From NCBI RefSeq assembly GCF_026991495.1, contig NZ_JALXBJ010000055.1, positions 1 through 49,235 of the forward strand: a stretch of DNA of 49,235 nt. The letters are read 5' to 3'. Under the pieces are notes generated by a model that worked only from the letters and a program-made list of their open reading frames with translations, was not told the DNA's origin and searched no databases. The first letter of the stretch is position 1, and each line of letters starts with the position of its first letter. The translations under genes and the position numbers were made by a program. Below are positions 47,866 to 49,235 of this stretch, piece after piece. This DNA comes from Thermococcus sp. (GTDB taxonomy: Archaea > Methanobacteriota_B > Thermococci > Thermococcales > Thermococcaceae).

Positions 47866-47970
47866 TCTCCCACCTCCGGAGGACCCGGTGGGCTCCTACG
47901 GACACCCCCGAGTCATGAGGCATGACAGTGCCTTCGCTCTCGGTATCGCGGAGGGCTTAAAAAGTTTTGT
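47866..47970 (-). promoter_or_regulatory. Promoter and structured leader of the eL42-eS27 operon
   Basis: A BRE/TATA element on the minus strand (ACAAAACTTTTTAAGCC, about 47953-47969) predicts a start near 47932. The leader then contains a perfect 6-bp hairpin, GTCATG (47926-47921) and CATGAC (47917-47912) with a 3-base loop. Just before the ribosome-binding site is the self-complementary CCTCCGGAGG (47873-47882), which overlaps the Shine-Dalgarno GGAGG. These features could serve feedback control by a ribosomal protein. Confidence 0.5.
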
Positions 47971-48307
47971 GAGGATCTCCCTTCACCTTCTCGTCCCACT
48001 TCCTGAGCATCACGTCGAGGGCGAGGAGGCTGTTGAGTTTGAGCCTCACTCTGCCATTCTCCCAGTCTATCGAGCCCTTGAACTCGTTCAGCAGGTCAAA
48101 GACCTTCTCTACTTCCTCCTCAGGAAGGTTCCTCCCGTAGAACTCCCCGTTACAGTGGGGGCATTTGAAGACGAACTCCCTGAAGGCCTTCATGAACTCC
48201 CCCCTATCGCCCAAGAGCTCGCGCATCCTCCCGCCCTCTTTGGCTATCATCTGGTTGATGAGCTCGGCCCAGTCGAGGGGCGAGCCGCAGAGTGGACACC
48301 TTGCCAT
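47957..48307 (-). CDS. Small zinc-binding protein of unknown function
   Basis: A 116-residue protein with MARCPLCGSPLDW at the start and KCPHCNGEFYGR in the middle, two CxxC pairs expected to bind one zinc. A helical region lies between them and a charged end (VRLKLNSLLALDVMLRKWDEKVKG) follows. ATG 48307 is preferred to an in-frame GTG six codons upstream, since the protein then begins directly at the zinc knuckle. It follows metG by 17 bases on the same strand. The family is not recognised. The eL42 promoter overlaps its last few codons. Confidence 0.7.
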   Translation of the reverse strand: MARCPLCGSPLDWAELINQMIAKEGGRMRELLGDRGEFMKAFREFVFKCPHCNGEFYGRNLPEEEVEKVFDLLNEFKGSIDWENGRVRLKLNSLLALDVMLRKWDEKVKGDPHKTF

Positions 48308-48324
48308 CTCCACCGCCTCTTGCA

Positions 48325-49235
48325 CTACCTTACCCCCGCCCCGAGCTTTACCTCTTTGTCCGGCATGAGCAGGGCAACGTTTTCCCCGTCGTCGGCAGCG
48401 AGAAGCATCCCCTGGCTCTCGATACCGCGGAGCTTCTTGGGCTGGAGGTTCGCCACGATGACGACGGTCTTGTTGAGAAGCTCCTCCGGCTTGTAATACT
48501 TCTTTAAGCCAGCCACTAAAGTCCTGACCTCGTCGCCGAGGTCAACCTTGACCACGTACAGCTTGTCGGCGTTGGGGTGGTCTTTCACCTCTATTATCTT
48601 TCCAACCCTGAGGTCGAGCCTCGCGAAGTCGTCAAAGCTTACGTAAGTCATCTCCTCACCCCCCTTTACCTTCTCCTTCCCGGAAGTTTTAGCCCCCTTG
48701 GCCTTTTCCTCCTTTACCCTGGGAACCTCCCCGTAGATGTCCTCCAAGAGGGCCAGGGCCTCCTTCTTTCTCCCCTCCCCGAAGCGCTCAAGGACGACCT
48801 TAACGACGTCCTCTTTCTTGTAGTACTTCTCAAGGAGCACTTTGGCGCCCTCCGGGTTGTTCCTTCCTATGTAGTTCACTATGAAGTAGATTACCTCCTC
48901 GTCACTCACCTTCCTGAACATCGGGAAGGCCTTCCTGACGCGGTGGCCGGCTTTAAGCTCGCTGAAGGCCCATCTCCTCTTCTCCTCAAGGTTGAGGAGG
49001 TGCCATATTTTCTCGCCCGCATCGGGCAGGAAGGGCTCAAGGAGGATTCCGAGGGCCTTGACTATCTGGAGCGAGACGTTTACCGTTGTGGCAGTTCTCT
49101 CGCGGTCGGTTTTGGCGGTCTTCCACGGCCTCTGGTGGTCGAAGTAGCGGTTTCCGAAGATCGCCAATTCCATAACGCGCTTTAGAGCATCCTTGAAGCG
49201 GTACTGGCTTATGAGCTCACCGACCTCTTTAAAGG
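48325..49235 (-). CDS. metG: Methionine-tRNA ligase, C-terminal part (5' end outside window)
   Basis: This frame runs off the right edge; about 303 C-terminal residues are present. The first part is the helical anticodon-binding domain (RYFDHQRPWKTAKTDRERTATTV and FLPDAGEKIWHLLNL, both typical of archaeal/eukaryotic-like MetRS). A charged linker (EEKAKGAKTSGKEKVKGGEE) leads to a C-terminal tRNA-binding OB-fold of the Trbp111/EMAP-II type (FARLDLRVGKIIEVKDHPNADKLYVVKVDLG, LQPKKLRGIESQGMLLAA). The catalytic domain with HIGH and KMSKS motifs lies beyond the window. It charges tRNA-Met for initiation and elongation. Confidence 0.95.
   Translation of the reverse strand, partial: FKEVGELISQYRFKDALKRVMELAIFGNRYFDHQRPWKTAKTDRERTATTVNVSLQIVKALGILLEPFLPDAGEKIWHLLNLEEKRRWAFSELKAGHRVRKAFPMFRKVSDEEVIYFIVNYIGRNNPEGAKVLLEKYYKKEDVVKVVLERFGEGRKKEALALLEDIYGEVPRVKEEKAKGAKTSGKEKVKGGEEMTYVSFDDFARLDLRVGKIIEVKDHPNADKLYVVKVDLGDEVRTLVAGLKKYYKPEELLNKTVVIVANLQPKKLRGIESQGMLLAADDGENVALLMPDKEVKLGAGVR

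Overview
The window is chromosomal DNA from a hyperthermophilic archaeon of the Thermococcales, most likely a Thermococcus species. The archaeal EF-1 alpha, the archaeal/eukaryotic-type ribosomal proteins eS27 and eL42, BRE/TATA promoters, the CGP-CTERM protein-sorting tail and the PGF-pre-PGF domain all point there. Genes are densely packed, mostly with Shine-Dalgarno starts and ATGA-type overlaps. I see no CRISPR array, insertion sequence, rRNA or replication origin.

Layout. (1) 1-1900: a minus-strand translation unit, tuf (EF-1 alpha) - rpsJ (uS10) - tRNA-Ser(GGA). (2) 1979-6404: a minus-strand cluster headed by an ArsR-like regulator with a 33-bp near-perfect palindrome over its promoter, followed by a four-helix membrane protein, a possible 25-residue microprotein, two DUF4097 ('Toastrack') proteins and an MFS exporter; this resembles bacterial Lia/Psp envelope-stress modules. 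(3) 6439-13793: an AEC-type permease and a set of secreted proteins (a lipoprotein, a long thrombospondin-3/calcium-repeat protein, a large two-lobed lipoprotein). (4) 13866-15742: an M42 aminopeptidase, then an AT-rich pair comprising a nucleotidyltransferase-like protein and a small partner. (5) 15747-19132: a minus-strand operon with two zinc-ribbon membrane proteins, a helical protein and an SPFH protein with zinc ribbons, similar in layout to Bacillus ydjGHI. (6) 19321-21209: a three-gene operon ending in a diiron metallo-beta-lactamase (ODP/FprA-like) protein. (7) 21197-21865 HAD phosphatase; 22048-27800 a MoxR - DUF4129-like - membrane - DUF58 - membrane operon. (8) ahcY and a DapA-family aldolase, divergently arranged. 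(9) 30116-44751: a 13.8-kb gene for a 4593-residue surface protein preceded by, and translationally coupled to, a 285-residue paralogue of its own N-terminus that carries a CGP-CTERM tail. (10) 44977-49235: a hypothetical gene, TatD nuclease, a ferritin-like/DUF835 fusion, UPF0248, eS27, eL42, a zinc-ribbon protein and the 3' part of metG.

The dominant theme is the cell envelope. Roughly 30 kb encodes secreted, anchored or membrane-stress proteins, set among ordinary translation and one-carbon housekeeping genes. The best candidates for undescribed biology are the ArsR/Toastrack module with its operator and microprotein, the archaeal ydjGHI-like zinc-ribbon/SPFH operon, the ODP operon, and the giant surface protein with its anchored paralogue. 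Functions given for these are inferred from domain architecture and layout. Every family name is from reading the sequence by eye; no database search was run.
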